Source: Emydura subglobosa
Lineage: Eukaryota; Chordata; Testudines; Chelidae
Length of the DNA stretch: 64,000 nucleotides
Reading direction: 5' to 3'
NCBI GenBank assembly: GCA_007922225.1
Contig: ML679966.1
Span: forward strand, 39,275,943-39,339,942
In this document: positions 44,952 through 56,765 of the stretch, piece by piece
Layout: each line of letters starts with the position of its first letter
How positions within the stretch are numbered: the first letter of the stretch is position 1
Notes under the pieces: model-generated
What the model was told of the DNA's origin: nothing
What the model saw: the letters and a program-made list of their open reading frames with translations, nothing else
Databases searched by the model: none
Made by a program: the position numbers and the translations under genes

Positions 44952-44959
44952 TTCTAGAC

Positions 44960-45117
44960 AGTTCAGAACAGGCTAAATAAAGCAGAGCTATTAAATGCTT
45001 ACCTACAAGTATTCATGTTAGGCTCAGTCCAGTTTTTGCTGCCAGATCTTCCATGGAGGGGAAGAGGGCTGAGGCACTCCATGCCACCATCAGTCACTGC
45101 GGGCATTTTTGGGGTCT
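44960..45117. other. No gene recognised
   Basis: Short gap between two MITE-like elements. Confidence 0.5.
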
Positions 45118-45365
45118 TCGGCCTTTCTACGCTAGAAAGGATTGTCCAGTATAACTATATTAGAAAACCCTCCTGGTGGAGAGACAGCTTATAGCAGTTC
45201 CCCAAACAAAAAAAGCTTTAACAAAAGAAGCATTTTTGCTGATATAGCTGTATCTACACCAAGGCTTTTGCCATCATAACTATATTAGCTAGAGATGTTA
45301 TTTTTTTCACACTCTTAACTAATATAGCTATGCCAGCAAACCTTGTAAGTGTAGAGCAGGCCTTA
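45118..45365. repeat. MITE-like element with GGCCTxxTCTACxCT ends
   Basis: Left end GGCCTTTCTACGCTAGAAAG and reverse complement of the right end GGCCTGCTCTACACTTACAA pair over about 30 bp. The interior has paired TATAACTATATT and AATATAGCTATGCC arms around a T-rich centre. This fits a small turtle DNA-transposon family recalled as GxCTACACTACxxAxTTxxGCCGG. Target duplication is not clear. Confidence 0.6.
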
Positions 45366-45649
45366 GACTATGTCCCTAGGAGTGCTGTGACAGTACACAT
45401 CAGACCAGGAATTGTAATGTGTGCGCTCCTTCCTTACACTAGCTCTAATTTGTTGCCCAGCATACAAAGGAAGAGGGGCCATAGCTCTTCCCCTGCAACA
45501 TCATGCCCTACCACCTCACATCACTTTTTGTACTGGACATCTCAGTCTCCTACATGCCACAAGTACAATGAGATTATGGTTTATACTTGTGTGGTGCATA
45601 TAGTGTTTGTGGCCCTATATCATCTTTATTCATCCCCAAAGTCAAATCT

Positions 45650-45985
45650 AGTCAATAGATTCATAGATTTAAAGTCCAGAAGGGGCCATTATGACCATCT
45701 AGTACGATGTCCTGTATAATACAAGCCATACATTTTCATCCAATTACCTCTGAATTGAGCCCAATAACTTGTGTTTGGCTAAAATATATGCTCCAGAAAG
45801 GCATCCACAGTCTTGATTTGAAGATCTCAAGAGCTGGAAAATCCACTGCTTCCCTTAATAGTTTTTCCAGTGGTTAATCATTCTCACTGCTAAAAATGTG
45901 TACCTTATTTCTAATCTGAATTTGTCTTGTTTGTTGATCCATTTGTTCTCGCTATGCCTTCCTCGGCAAGATTAGATTAAATTTT
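45650..45985 (-). mobile_element. CR1 3' end, antisense
   Basis: GATTCATAGATTTAAAGTCC, AGAAGGGGCCATTATGACCA, TCTAGTACGATGTCCTGTAT, continuing with CTCTGAATTGAGCCCAATAA, TTTTTCCAGTGGTTAATCAT and TCACTGCTAAAAATGTGTAC. The left end TAGATTCATAGATT is the element's 3' terminal repeat. Confidence 0.92.
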
Positions 45986-47245
45986 ATTTTGTGGCAAAAA
46001 ATATGAAAACAGATGTATGATTTCAACTGATCAGTTTTCCAAGTCATTGTATGCTCTGGTACACTTCACTGAAAGTGTATTCCCTTAGGTTTGTGCCTTT
46101 ATCTCAATTTAATTTAAAGGCATGCATGGGATTATTCTCCAGTATGTATTTGATTTGTTGCATAGAAATATAGTATTTGACTGTTCATTGCTGAATACTA
46201 TACTTCAGATTTTTTTTTTTTTTTTATTTTAAGACAAAACAAAAAGGTTTAAAACTAAAGATGATATTTTTCTTCCCTCTGTACTTAGACCCAAACCCTG
46301 CCTCCAGTACATAGGCCAAGTGGACAGGCTGGGCCTTAGAAGTTTTTCAGGAACTGAGGTTGGAAGGCACAGTTCCCCAGACTTTGTTGAAGCTGCAGAC
46401 TGCTCCACAGCTACTAGTCTAGGTTGTGGCCCTCATGGGCCACAAGAGTCATACCCTTCTGCACCCTCTGCCCTCCTCTTGGGATGATGGTGGTCAGACT
46501 CAAAGCAAGTTGAGTCTGGGGGAGGAGGTAGACTGAGGAGTATCTAACCTGAGTTACAGGTTTACAAGGTAGGAACCCTGTAACCCCCACCCTGGCACCA
46601 GTTAAATACCTAGTATAGGAGACTATGGGTGATGGGCAGGTAGTGCCCCTCCCCTGAGTTTAAATTTAATAGAAGTTGCAGTCTGCCACTTAAATTCCTT
46701 CCATGTGTCTGTCCTCATTTCACTGCTGTGTCCACAACAATATATTCATACACATGACTTTGACTAAAAGTTGTACATTCACTTTGCCAGCATTCACAAC
46801 TTTTTTCATGTGTTTTCTCGGACCATTTGAACAAACAATTTTTTCTTGGCAGAAATGATCACAGAAAGTGAAAGTTTTGTCAACACTTCTGTGAATGAAT
46901 TTGCAAGTGTTCATATGTACATTTGGAAATAACTCTGAACCTGTCATAAACAGGAGGGGAAAGATCAATAATGGCGCAGAAGCAATACCGCACAACTTAG
47001 AAAACCAATTACACACCGCAAGAATAAACAGCTGAAAACAAAATCACTGTGAAAACAATGAATCCATAGACGAATATATTTGTATGACACCTTCATTGGA
47101 TAAAATTGATAACTTTTTATTATTTGAAATTAAATCTTTTTGTGGATAATATATGAACAGAAATCATGGTAATAGAAAGTTTTATTCGCTACTAATAGTT
47201 CTTCCACATCAAAATATGGGAAACAGGTTTTTTCAAGATAATTCA
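45986..47245. other. No gene recognised
   Basis: AT-rich; a T-run at 46208-46225. The block 46270-46640 is GC-richer but has no recognisable ends. Open frame 47016-46720 minus shows no family motif. Confidence 0.4.
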
Positions 47246-47249
47246 ATTA

Positions 47250-48330
47250 TCATGAGTAGAGCTATGTAGATAATGGATTTTTTTTTTGTCTGACTGAATT
47301 CAAAAATAAATAAAAATGCTGAATAAGCCAAAAATGAAAATTTTTTCAGCAAATCAAAAAATACAAAAATTGACTTAATTCGTATGAAATGTTTCATTTG
47401 GGGCCAAATGAAACACTGCTTGTTCAAGTTTTTTCTTTAATTTTGAAAACTAAAATTACATGTAATTTAAAAAACCAAAATCATTGCAAATGAAAAAGTC
47501 AAAATGTTTCATTTTACAACATGGAAACGAAATATTAACTTTAAGAATGTTGTTTGTTTAACTGAAGAAATTTGCCAAAATCAACATGTACTCGTAAAAT
47601 ATTTTGGTCAGTCTAAATCTGCATTTTTGCAGAAAAACAAACATTCAAAAAAATTCATTGATCTCTAATGAGTGTTAAGTCATGAGAAGGTAAAATAGCA
47701 TGCAAATAAGGTGATCCATTCCCTCCCTCAATACCTCTAAGACTTAGAACCCTGCATATGAAAAACTCCTGTGGAGGCACTAGGACCCATGTGTCAGCCC
47801 TTCTCTCACCAGCCATCTTTTAGGAAAGAAAGTGCAGAGAGGTGCCAGACAGAGCATGAAGCTTGCAGAGCAACTTCAAAGGCAGCTAAATCAGGGACTA
47901 GTGTACATTGAAGTCAGAGTATTTTCTACAGTTTTGACTGGATTTTTCTCTACCCGGTGCTCACTAGCTGTTTGCTCCAACCTTCTTTGTCACATCTCTC
48001 AGAGCCCTTTCAGCTCCTGCCCTCCTCCTTCACCCTTTCAGATAAACCTGAAACAAAGATTTTTTTCAGCAAAACAAAAATGTCAAAAAAAGGGTTTTGG
48101 ATCTAATGAAACATTTAATTTCATTTTTGCACAAATATTTTTTAAATAAAAAAAATTCAAAACAAGACATTTTAAATAGAAAAATCAAAATGTTTCTTTT
48201 TTTCAGAATTTTTTTAAAAACAGACAAATCCAATGAATTCAACACAAATTTTCAAAGTGCTTCAGTCAATCCAAATTTGCATTTATCAATGCAAAAATGT
48301 TTTTGCTAGAAATCTTCATCCAGTTCTAAA
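47250..48330. repeat. AT-rich TTTCA/TGAAA repeat segments
   Basis: Arms at about 47270-47660 and 48040-48330 share AAAATGTTTCATTT, CAAAATGTTTC, CAGCAAAxCAAAAAAT and GAATTCAACACAAATTTTC-type text, separated by 380 bp of unrelated DNA. Open frames inside are AT-bias artefacts. This is probably the family seen at 33.95-34.5 kb. Confidence 0.5.
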
Positions 48331-48363
48331 CAACAAGTAAAGCTATGACTTAGTTGGGTGGGT

Positions 48364-48455
48364 CATAGAATCACAGGGTTAGAAGGGTCATCTAGTCTAA
48401 CCCCCTGCCAAGATGGAGGATTTGTTGCATCTAAACCATCCAAGACATTTTAGCA
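48364..48455 (-). mobile_element. CR1 3' end, antisense
   Basis: TCATAGAATCACAGGGTTAG, AAGGGTCATCTAGTCTAACC, CCCTGCCAAGATGGAGGATT, TGTTGCATCTAAACCATCC: same subfamily as the piece at 11038. Confidence 0.85.
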
Positions 48456-48649
48456 ACCAGCAGGTGTCCAAGCCACTGCCAGTTATTGGGATGGACTACC
48501 AATTATTTTGCTTGATGCTTTTAGTCATTTTCAGGCCTTTGCAGGAACTTAGCATAACTAGGCAAACCAGGAGAGGGCGGATAGAAAGTGAACACATCAA
48601 GTGAGCCTGACTCTATGCATTCTCTCTCTTGCTGACTATGCTCAGGCAA

Positions 48650-48920
48650 ATGTCTGTGAAAAACAGGACGTTTGGATATATTTTAGAATGGGTGATATAG
48701 GGAAATTATCAGACTAATAATTTAAGACAGCTTGCTTTACTATATATTTAGTGACATGTCTCTGTAACTCCTGCTTCTACCCAGTGACTGATTTGTTTGG
48801 TCAGCTATGTATTCTTTTGATTGACATGTCTCTGTAACTTTTGGGGTATAAGAGGGAGGTAGCAATTCTGAGTCAGGCCGATTGCTTCAATAAAATGTTC
48901 TGCCAAAAGCAATAAGAGGA
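48650..48920 (+). promoter_or_regulatory. LTR-like promoter block with duplicated 18-mer, TATA and poly(A) signal
   Basis: An 18-bp word TGACATGTCTCTGTAACT occurs exactly twice, at 48752-48769 and 48822-48839, 70 bp apart. About 5 bp after the second lies GGGGTATAAGAGGG (TATA-like, 48841-48854), then CAATAAAATG (polyadenylation-like, 48888-48897). Repeated enhancer-like words, TATA and AATAAA within 150 bp is the layout of a retroviral or LTR-element LTR core. I could not find the TG/CA ends or a target duplication, so it may be a truncated solo LTR. Confidence 0.5.
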
Positions 48921-49220
48921 AAGGCAAGTGGGAAAAGGACTGCAAAGTCCCCAGAAAACCCTATGCAGAAAAACTGGTCAAAGTGACCTGGCCAAATATG
49001 CACAACACTATGCAATCAGTGGTAATAAACCAATCAGAAAAAGAGAACAAGATGAATTTAGTAAAGATAGCAGAAAGTTATTCCAAATTAAAGTTTATGC
49101 AAGCATATTATATAAGTTACATCAGATACTTAATATTCATAATATTTAATAGCGATTGAAAGAGAACTAATGAATGTGTAATTTGGATGTGTATAATGAA
49201 ACAGATGGTAAGGGAGAAGT

Positions 49221-49269
49221 GTGACCCACCTGTGCTCCAGAAATTCAATGTGACCCACCTGTGCTCTAG
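49221..49269. repeat. 29-bp period tandem duplication
   Basis: GTGACCCACCTGTGCTCCAG at 49221-49240 recurs at 49250-49269 with one C-to-T change. The second copy touches the start of the CR1 piece that follows. Confidence 0.85.
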
Positions 49270-49500
49270 GAGAAGGTAATTGTTATTAGGAAAAACTCTC
49301 TCACTATGAGGGTAGTGAAGCACTGGAATGGGTTATCTAGGGAGGTGGTGGAACCTCCATTCATAGAGATTTTTTAAGGCCCAGCTTGACAAAGCCCTGG
49401 TTGGGATGATTTAGTTGGGGTTGGTCCTGCTTTGAAAAGGGGGTTGGACTAGATGGCCTCCTGAGGTCCATTCCAACCCTAATCTTCTCTGATTCTACGT
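49265..49500 (+). mobile_element. CR1 3' end, sense
   Basis: AAAACTCTCTCACTATGAGG, GTAGTGAAGCACTGGAATGG, GAGGTGGTGGAACCTCCATT, then GGACTAGATGGCCTCCTGAG, GTCCATTCCAACCC, TTCTCTGATTCTACG, the last codons of ORF2 and the 3' terminus. Confidence 0.95.
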
Positions 49501-49699
49501 TAACTATCTTTTTTTCCTGTATATCTGTCATTTCTTACTTGAGTAGTAAATGTAATCACAATGTATGCTTTTGGTTCAAATAAAGATTTGAATTAATAAA
49601 CCTCTCTCATTCAACAACTTGATCAATTAAAAATCCCATGACACAATTAAAAATCCCTTCACAAAATTAGAGGTTCTATTCATGGCGTGCTAGCCAAAC

Positions 49700-50390
49700 T
49701 CTACTTTGGGCTAGTTCTGTAAAAGGATTTAGGCACCTAACTTTCACTTTAGGTGCCTAAGTTCAAAATTAAGATTCTCAGAATCATCACTCAGCTGTCA
49801 CCTAACTCTGTAGTTGCCTAAATTCCCAAGGCACCTAAGTGTCCAGTGATGAAGTCCACTAGGTGCCTCAATTTCTGCAATGTACATGTGCAAAATCCCA
49901 TAAGTTCTGACACATCCAAGCAGCTCGGTACCTAAGTCCTGGAGGGATCATCACTAAGAGTTCCTCTGTCTATCTTGCCTGCAGAGCCTGATCTGGTAGG
50001 TGTTCAAAGAGGCTGCTTACCAGTTTCGACCAGAGGTTGGGAGGTGATCCCCTTGTGGTCTATAGATCAATGATTGGAGCTCTCTCCCAGGAAGTGGGAG
50101 ACCTAGATTCAAATGCTTTGAAGGGTATAGCTGAGGCCCCACAATTCACCTTGGTATTTCCTTCTGGCTAACTTGGCTGGCTCCTCTCTCAGTTTGCTGT
50201 GGGTTTCTATGAATCCCCTTTTTAGGCTCCTAACTCTCCCCATACATAATATAAGGAGCATTGGCATTTAACTCAGGGCTGGGGATTCCACTGGGCGGTA
50301 GGCTCCTAAAGTTTGGGGTTTTGACGCCGTATCTGAGCCCAATCTGTGGATCTAGCATTTTGGGTAGTGACTAGAATGGGTTAATTTATT
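49700..50390. repeat. GGCACCTAA repeat with embedded tRNA-like SINE head
   Basis: 49715-49960 is dense in TTAGGCACCTAACTTTC, TTTAGGTGCCTAAGTTC, AGGCACCTAAGTG and GTAGTTGCCTAAATTCCC words in both orientations, a palindromic turtle repeat. At about 50040-50135 a tRNA-like block (TTGTGGTCTATAGATCAATG, GAAGTGGGAGACCTAGATTC, AAATGC) shows a degraded B box GATTCAAATGC. The end 50270-50380 (GGTAGGCTCCTAAAGTTTGG) returns to the first repeat. I read it as a palindromic repeat interrupted by a SINE. Confidence 0.5.
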
Positions 50391-53300
50391 TGACATTTCT
50401 GATGGTTGTATGTATTTTTCTCTCAACCTTTAGAGCTGGTTGAATAATCTGTGAAGATATTCACTGAATATTTTGTAAGATTTTTTCTAATAGTCAAATA
50501 TTTTTCTCCATTAATCATTCAATTCCAGCAATTACATTCTGCCTGCCTATGAATATGGCGTTCTTCAAGTGTTCTCCTAAACTGTTGCATGGTATGTCTG
50601 TATTCTATTAATAGTTGTTGTATTTCACCAGTTGGGACGATAGTTGAGCAAAGTGATTCATATGTATTTGTAGAGAAATTTGGGATCTTAGGGGATTAAA
50701 GAAAGTGTGTGTATGTATTATACACACACACACACACACACAGAGGGAGAGAGAGAGGGTCATATTTACATTTAGATTTGTACAATGCTTAAATAATTCT
50801 CCTTTACCCTTTCCAGTATCACCTTTTAAATGAAGGTTACTTTACACACACATTCAGGTTCTTTTTTTGACAATATTCATATTTCTTATAACTAGGCTTT
50901 TTGTACACAACATTTCCTAAGTGATAATCAAATAATCCAAGTCATCATTATACTGATGCATCATTTTATTGCTATGATATTTATAGTAAGATCACCAGGC
51001 TCCCAGGCTGAGGCATAGTCATTTGAGACATCCATATAAAATTATTAAACACCTGAAGGGTTAGGCCTACTGCAGATGCACATTCCTGGAGAACACACTC
51101 TCCAGAAAAGCACAACAGAAAACTTTTGTTCACCAGTGCTAATTTATGAGTCTAGCCTCTGTTCATTGTTGTTTAAGTGATCTGAATGGTTTCCCCAAGA
51201 TACTTTTCAATATCTTAGTAGTCAAAGATGACCTGCTATATGTAAAACAATTTTCCTCTATTACTGATAAAACTATTCAGCTTAGATTTCACTAAGCACT
51301 AGTATTGCTAATGAGTTAATGATAGTTTAAATTCTGCATTGCCAATCACAGCTCTAATGTCTGTATTAAGTTCCCTAGAATGTCATGAATGGTATACATA
51401 CACACAAAAATATACACACACGTAGAGAGAGAATGCTTTTGCTTTGCTATTGTAACCTAAGTATATCAAAAAGATTGTTTATCAAAAGATTCTGTTTTCC
51501 TCTCTTCATTTGTAAGATCATACCTAGATCTGAAGATCATTTTACAACAAACACTTTTACCAACAGTCATTCCTTCTGAAATATTGTTTAGCTACAAAGA
51601 GTATAAAAATATTGGTCAGCCCAGAAGAAGACATCCCGGTCTTATTGCCAGTTAACATACTAAAATGTCTCATGTCTTATAGACGAGGATTTATATGTTA
51701 CAGTAAGGCGAATGAATGTTTTATAAAGGGTAATGAGAGACAATAAAGAAAAAAAGTATGTGATATATATCTTAAAAAATGAGTTCCTAGGTGTCTGGGA
51801 AGTGAGATGAGGGAGAAAAGGAGAATGAAACAACACACTCGGTTATGAATTTCTGTGACATAAAGCAACTAATCCTTATTGTCAAAGATATTTTTCCCTC
51901 AAGGTTTCTCATAAACCAATGGTCCATAGGCATTTATCACACATTCTGAGGTTTAATAATGCTGCTACCTATGAGAATGTGGTTCATCTCTTCACTGTGT
52001 TGTGTATTTTATAGCTAGGAAATCAATGTGACTATTCATTACTAAATTTGGCAAGAGTATTTTAATATTTACCCCTGTATCAGTGCATTTAGTACACTAT
52101 GTTGATCACATTTTTGTTTAGTTAAAAGATATTTTAATTTGACATACAATAATAAATTAACATGTTTCTTACATGCTTCAAGCTGTACTGTCAAGAATTT
52201 AGCCTTTTTATTACTATCATACATCATACCACATAATGGGACTAGCAAAATGTGCTTTCATCTGTTGGCAAATAAGCTTTTTAAGGTTTTAAATCTAAAC
52301 CCTTTAATCACTGTAGCTCTTTTATTACTACCACAAACACTCTGTTAAAAGAAAAATCTTTAGAACAAAAATATTTTAATTGAAAGTGAGAAGCAGGGGA
52401 TAATTCTCACCAGAAGGTAGTATTTATTCAAAGCCATATTCTTCACAGATGTTTTGTGGTTTGGCATCAGAGAATACAATTTAGTCTTTTTTTAAGTCAA
52501 TGTCAATTTATCAATTGCTAAATTTACCTTGTCTACAGGAACTACAATGGCCAATACAAATATAAATCATGATGTTCAGCAAAATGAAAACAATGTGTGT
52601 GATTACAAGTGAAGTGCCTATAACGTTTCATCATTGGGCACAATCCTATATGATAACTTATCTTTGGGAGGTGGTCAGTGTCCTGAACTCCCATTGACTG
52701 CAGCAGGAGGAATAAGGTGCTGCTTGCTTGTTACCTTCTCAGATGAGCACCCACATGTTCACAAATACCAAGAACTTTGCACTAACTGGCTTGGATAGAG
52801 TTATTAGGGGCAAAAGGGATACAAAGCCAACATTCATCTTAAAAATTTTAGAATTCTAATATAAGGTCAATATAGAACAGGAATCCCCAATTTGGGATTT
52901 ACAATGGCTAGTTTAGCCTAGCAGGGGTGAGATAATGAGCCACGGGACACAATTCTTACATATGGGATCATTTTGCACGTCCATTTCATTAAATGCTGGT
53001 GTAAGATAAAGTTTATATACTATTAAAAGTTTTTATTTGACAGCCTTTGAGGGCTGCACGTTAAAATCTTGAAGGCAGCCTAGAGTGGGAAAAAAACGTT
53101 ACTCAGCCTATCATCAATTCCTTGCAAACAATTTATAATTCAGTTCAATATCCTTCTTTATCCAGTAGATCCTAGAGCATTTTATCTCAGAAGCTGACAG
53201 GAGAGGCACCCATATAAATTTTAAGTGCTTGAGAGTACAGTCATTGAAGCAGCTTCTCATGCAATAAGGCGTCTGAACATTCAGGGTATTTCTTTGTATA

Positions 53301-54476
53301 AATCGATTTTCCTGTTATACCCTGACTTGGAGGTATAGGTGAGATGATAAATGTAAATACGTGGTTGACTTTTGTATAAAGAGAGACAGGACAAACTAGG
53401 ATGTGGGGTTGCATTATGAATCTGTCCTTGCAGTGAGTGTTTTGGTTGTTTTTGTTAAGAAACCAAACCTCATTTTCAGTAAAAGGATCCTGTTTGTGGA
53501 ATTTATTCCCTCAGATGGCTTGACACAGCCAGAGTTTGGGAGATCTCTATGGATGGATTTGTTCTGGCAGATCTTTAATGATGTTTTTTATATGGCAGTG
53601 AAGCAGCTCCTAGTACTAGTTATGTGGCTTTTGGAAAATGAAATAAAAGCCTGACTACCATGCGTGAATGGTTATTGATATTTTAATGACAAATATTGAT
53701 ACTTGTCAATATACTTTAGATGCATATTTAAATATATTGGAAAGTGCCCCAGTACTAGGGCATTATGTGTAATATGCAAGGGTGTCAATCATGAAATTCT
53801 TTCCCTCTACCATGGGTCTGAAACATGGGCCACATACAATGAGTACTTCCTAATTAGTCAAGCTGAATATGACGTTCTGGAAGGATGAATTAACTGTATG
53901 TTAAATTCTGTTCTTCTTGGGATTGTAAAATTAGTTCCCTACTTTGGCAATAGTTCAATGACAAAGAGTGGTCTACCTGTCTGTAAAACCATGCAGGCCC
54001 AGCAATAATAGTTAGTATCTAAAATGTAATAATAGTTGGCCTGAATAGTTAGTATCTAAAATGAACTTATGCCTCCATACTGGTAAAAGTTGAACTTGTT
54101 TAAGTAACATGTTGAAACTTAAATTCACTTTATTTCTGAGTATGTAGAATACTGTGAACTATAGATAGGATTCACATCTGCTTCTCTAATTATTTTACTC
54201 TTCTTCTATCCTTCCCCTGCAAAGAGGGCTGTTTACATTATTTTAAAGCACTCAGAGTTGATCAGTCAATTGGATTGATTGGCTGGCTGAACTTACCTAA
54301 CCTTACAGTTTTTGAGAACTAAGAGGGTGCCTCATGCAGCAGAAGTAATTTCCTCAGCTATCACATTGTAATTTCTCAATGGTTTGGCTTTAAAGTTATA
54401 GTAGAGAGTACTTTCTCATTAAAAAAATACCTTTTATTTCATTACTCTGTTTTCGTTATATTTAATATACATACAG
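50391..54476. other. No gene recognised; AC/AG microsatellite
   Basis: About 4 kb of AT-rich DNA without coding motifs. (AC)n then (AG)n occupies 50722-50758. A repeated AATAGTTAGTATCTAAAATG occurs twice near 54008 and 54041. 52600-52740 has CTGAACTCCCATTGACTGCA, a scrap of an old palindromic repeat. Frames 53403-53654 and 52139-52348 have no family match. Confidence 0.45.
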
Positions 54477-54575
54477 GGGGAGAGTTTTCAAAATCACAGA
54501 GGAGATGTAGATACCCACCTCCCACTGAAAGTGAATCAAAGTTGTGTACCTTGTCTCTATGAAAATTTTCCCCTT
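54477..54575. repeat. MITE-like AGATTTTCAAAG element
   Basis: Left end GGGGGAGAGTTTTCAAAATC and reverse complement of the right end GGGGAAAATTTTCATAGAGA are imperfect inverted repeats; the centre ACCTCCCACTGAAAGTGAA is the familiar CTCCCATTGAAAGTCAATGG palindrome. Same family as 2943-3086. Confidence 0.6.
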
Positions 54576-55047
54576 AAATGGTGTTTTCATGGTATTTAGA
54601 CTGTGGTAGATCTTGTGAAGTTTCTATGCTACTGAGCTAGGCTCTTGGGGGATCCTGACTGAAGTCCTTAAAGGTCTATGTTAGAGACAAATTGTTTTAG
54701 TGAATACCTAGCTTTTTTTTTATTTATCCATCTGGATTTATTTATCTGTGTTTTATTGTTAAGAGTTGGGGTGGTGGAAAAAATTGAGTGAATCATTAAA
54801 AAGATACAATTACGGAAGACAGGTAAGGTATTTACAGTCTCAAAACAGAGGGGAGATTGTGAAAGTAGGATAGCACTGTCAGAGAAAACAGGGTTAGCTT
54901 CAATAAGATACAATGGGTTAATGTACAAAGTTGGACAAACTAGGAAGTTAGGTCACCTGATTCACCACAAGTGAGAATTAGTAGCCAAATTGTTAATTTT
55001 TATCTCATATTCCAGTAACCTTCTCCATTTTATTGGAGATTATATAT

Positions 55048-55621
55048 TGTGGCAGCCGTCAGCTCCCCTCTGGTGGGTCCCACGCTTGTACTGTCTCTAG
55101 TGGGCCAGACGTGTCCAGGCACCCCGTCTTCCCTAAGGAGGGGAGTAGGGACCCGGGCCCACCCGCTCCTCCGGGTCCCAGCCCAGGGGCCCTAGGAGAG
55201 GCAGCTATGTGCTGCTGGCACCGTGTTCCCAGCTGCACTGTCTTCCCCTGGGCTACTTTTCCCCCTCCTTCTGGCTCCTTGAGCCGGATACCTCCGTTTG
55301 TCCACCAGCCTCTGCACTCCGTTCTGTTCCTCCACCTTCACTTCACCACTCCCCTTCACTTCAATCCGATCCACGTCCCTCCGATGCGATGCACAGCACA
55401 GCACAGCACAGCACAGCACACTCCTCCTGCTTGTGCTCTGACTTTTTGGGGCGGAGGGCTTTTATGAGGCTCCTGGCTGATCCTTCACTGGCCCCAGCTG
55501 CCCCTAATTGCCCCCTAATGGCACCTAGCTAATCTGCAGGGAACAGAGCCCTGAGCATTCTTGGGCTCACATACCTCCCTTCCTGCACTCTCCTACTGCC
55601 CTCTGCCCTCACTATCTCACA
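55048..55621 (-). repeat. Solo LTR with GCACA microsatellite
   Basis: A 574-bp GC-rich block starting TGTGGCAGCCGTCAG and ending CCTCACTATCTCACA, in AT-rich flanks. Ends are TG...CA, with TGTGGCAG against TGTGAGAT as inverted ends; ATAT on each side (55044-55047 and 55622-55625) can be a 4-bp duplication, though AT-rich flanks weaken that. A CCTCATAAAAGCCC TATA box on the minus strand (about 55457-55470) suggests minus orientation. Six perfect GCACA units occur at 55391-55420. I recall this opening text from turtle LTRs. Open frames on both strands (55033-55532) are chance in GC-rich sequence. Confidence 0.68.
55391..55420. repeat. (GCACA)6 pentanucleotide microsatellite
   Basis: Six perfect tandem GCACA units within the solo LTR, likely length-variable between individuals. 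Confidence 0.95.
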
Positions 55622-56765
55622 ATATATATATATATGTAATCTATTTCATACTTCACAAACTCAGTTTCCTCAGGTGAAGAGCAAAGATAAGAATCAGTCA
55701 ACATGGGATAGTTAAAATTTACTCCATGTACGGTAAAGTTATGTCCCACACTGCCCACTTTCTGCAAATGAGTTAAATGGTTCCAATGCTGTGGGTGTGA
55801 GACTGGGGATGGGGGAAGGAGGAGATGGAGACAGCAGCTTTAGCTTCATGTGACCACCAAAGGCATTCATCCTGCAAAACTTCACAGTTCGATACACACA
55901 CAAAGAACAGTTTGATTCATATCCCTCAATAGAAACTATGCTTTCACCTTCCATCACATACTCTGATACAATTGTGAAACACTCAGATACCCTGCTGATG
56001 GACATTGTGTTAACATTTAGATTGGAGTTTCTCATGCTTTCCTGTTAAAGGGCAAAATAACTTATGAGCCATCACCTTTCCCATTCACGCAACATGTCTA
56101 TAACAATTACTACTACTTTTTCATTAAAACAGTTGCATCAGGGAAATAGCTAATGTCATTTTAGTTGCCTCAGAATGCACTTCAGCTGAAAACAGAGAGA
56201 ATAGCCAGCACCATGCAATGAGACAACTCTTCACAGGACAACAGCAATTGCTTCTTGGAGCATCTATAGCAGTTTGGGAACCACTGACTCAGATAGATTT
56301 TTACCCTATTACATATTCACTGCCAGCCAGATATTTCTAGGCCTCTAACAACTTAAAAAAAAAAAAAAAGAGTAGCGAAGAGTGAAACGCCCTCCCTCTC
56401 CACCTTACCCTCCACCCTTTTCCAGTTGCAGTGTTTTATATTCAATTTTTTTGAAAGTAGTTATTGTAAAATAAAATGAGAAATCCAGCATTTTACAGCA
56501 CCTACACTGACCAACAAATAGGAGTCAGTTTTGAAACATTAAGTAACTTAAAAAGCACATTCATTTTAATTACATTTACCCTCTCCAGAGTTTGTAGGGA
56601 AGAGGTTGCCATCTCATCAAATCTTATTGTATGCTTCAAAATCCAGGGGAAATTTTCAGTTTATGCAGATTTGATTTAGTCTATAGACTCAAAGTATCCA
56701 AAGAGGTAATTCGTCCGTATGAATTCTTGTCTCACCATAAAAGAATAAGAGAGGGTTTCTTTATT
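55622..56765. other. No gene recognised; one hAT end
   Basis: GTTTGGGAACCACTG at 56272-56286 is a lone hAT-type terminal sequence without a partner. Open frame 56035-55739 minus and 56476-56679 plus have no family motif. An A-run lies near 56354-56369. Confidence 0.4.

Noticed and set aside
1284..50758. CA, TA and AG simple repeats considered as possible array-type or CRISPR-like structures
   Set aside because: Plain microsatellites with no repeat-spacer pattern; a CRISPR array is not expected in a vertebrate genome.
55033..55532. 144- and 107-codon frames that look like a proline-rich protein
   Set aside because: They lie wholly within the solo LTR and owe their length to GC content and the GCACA repeat.
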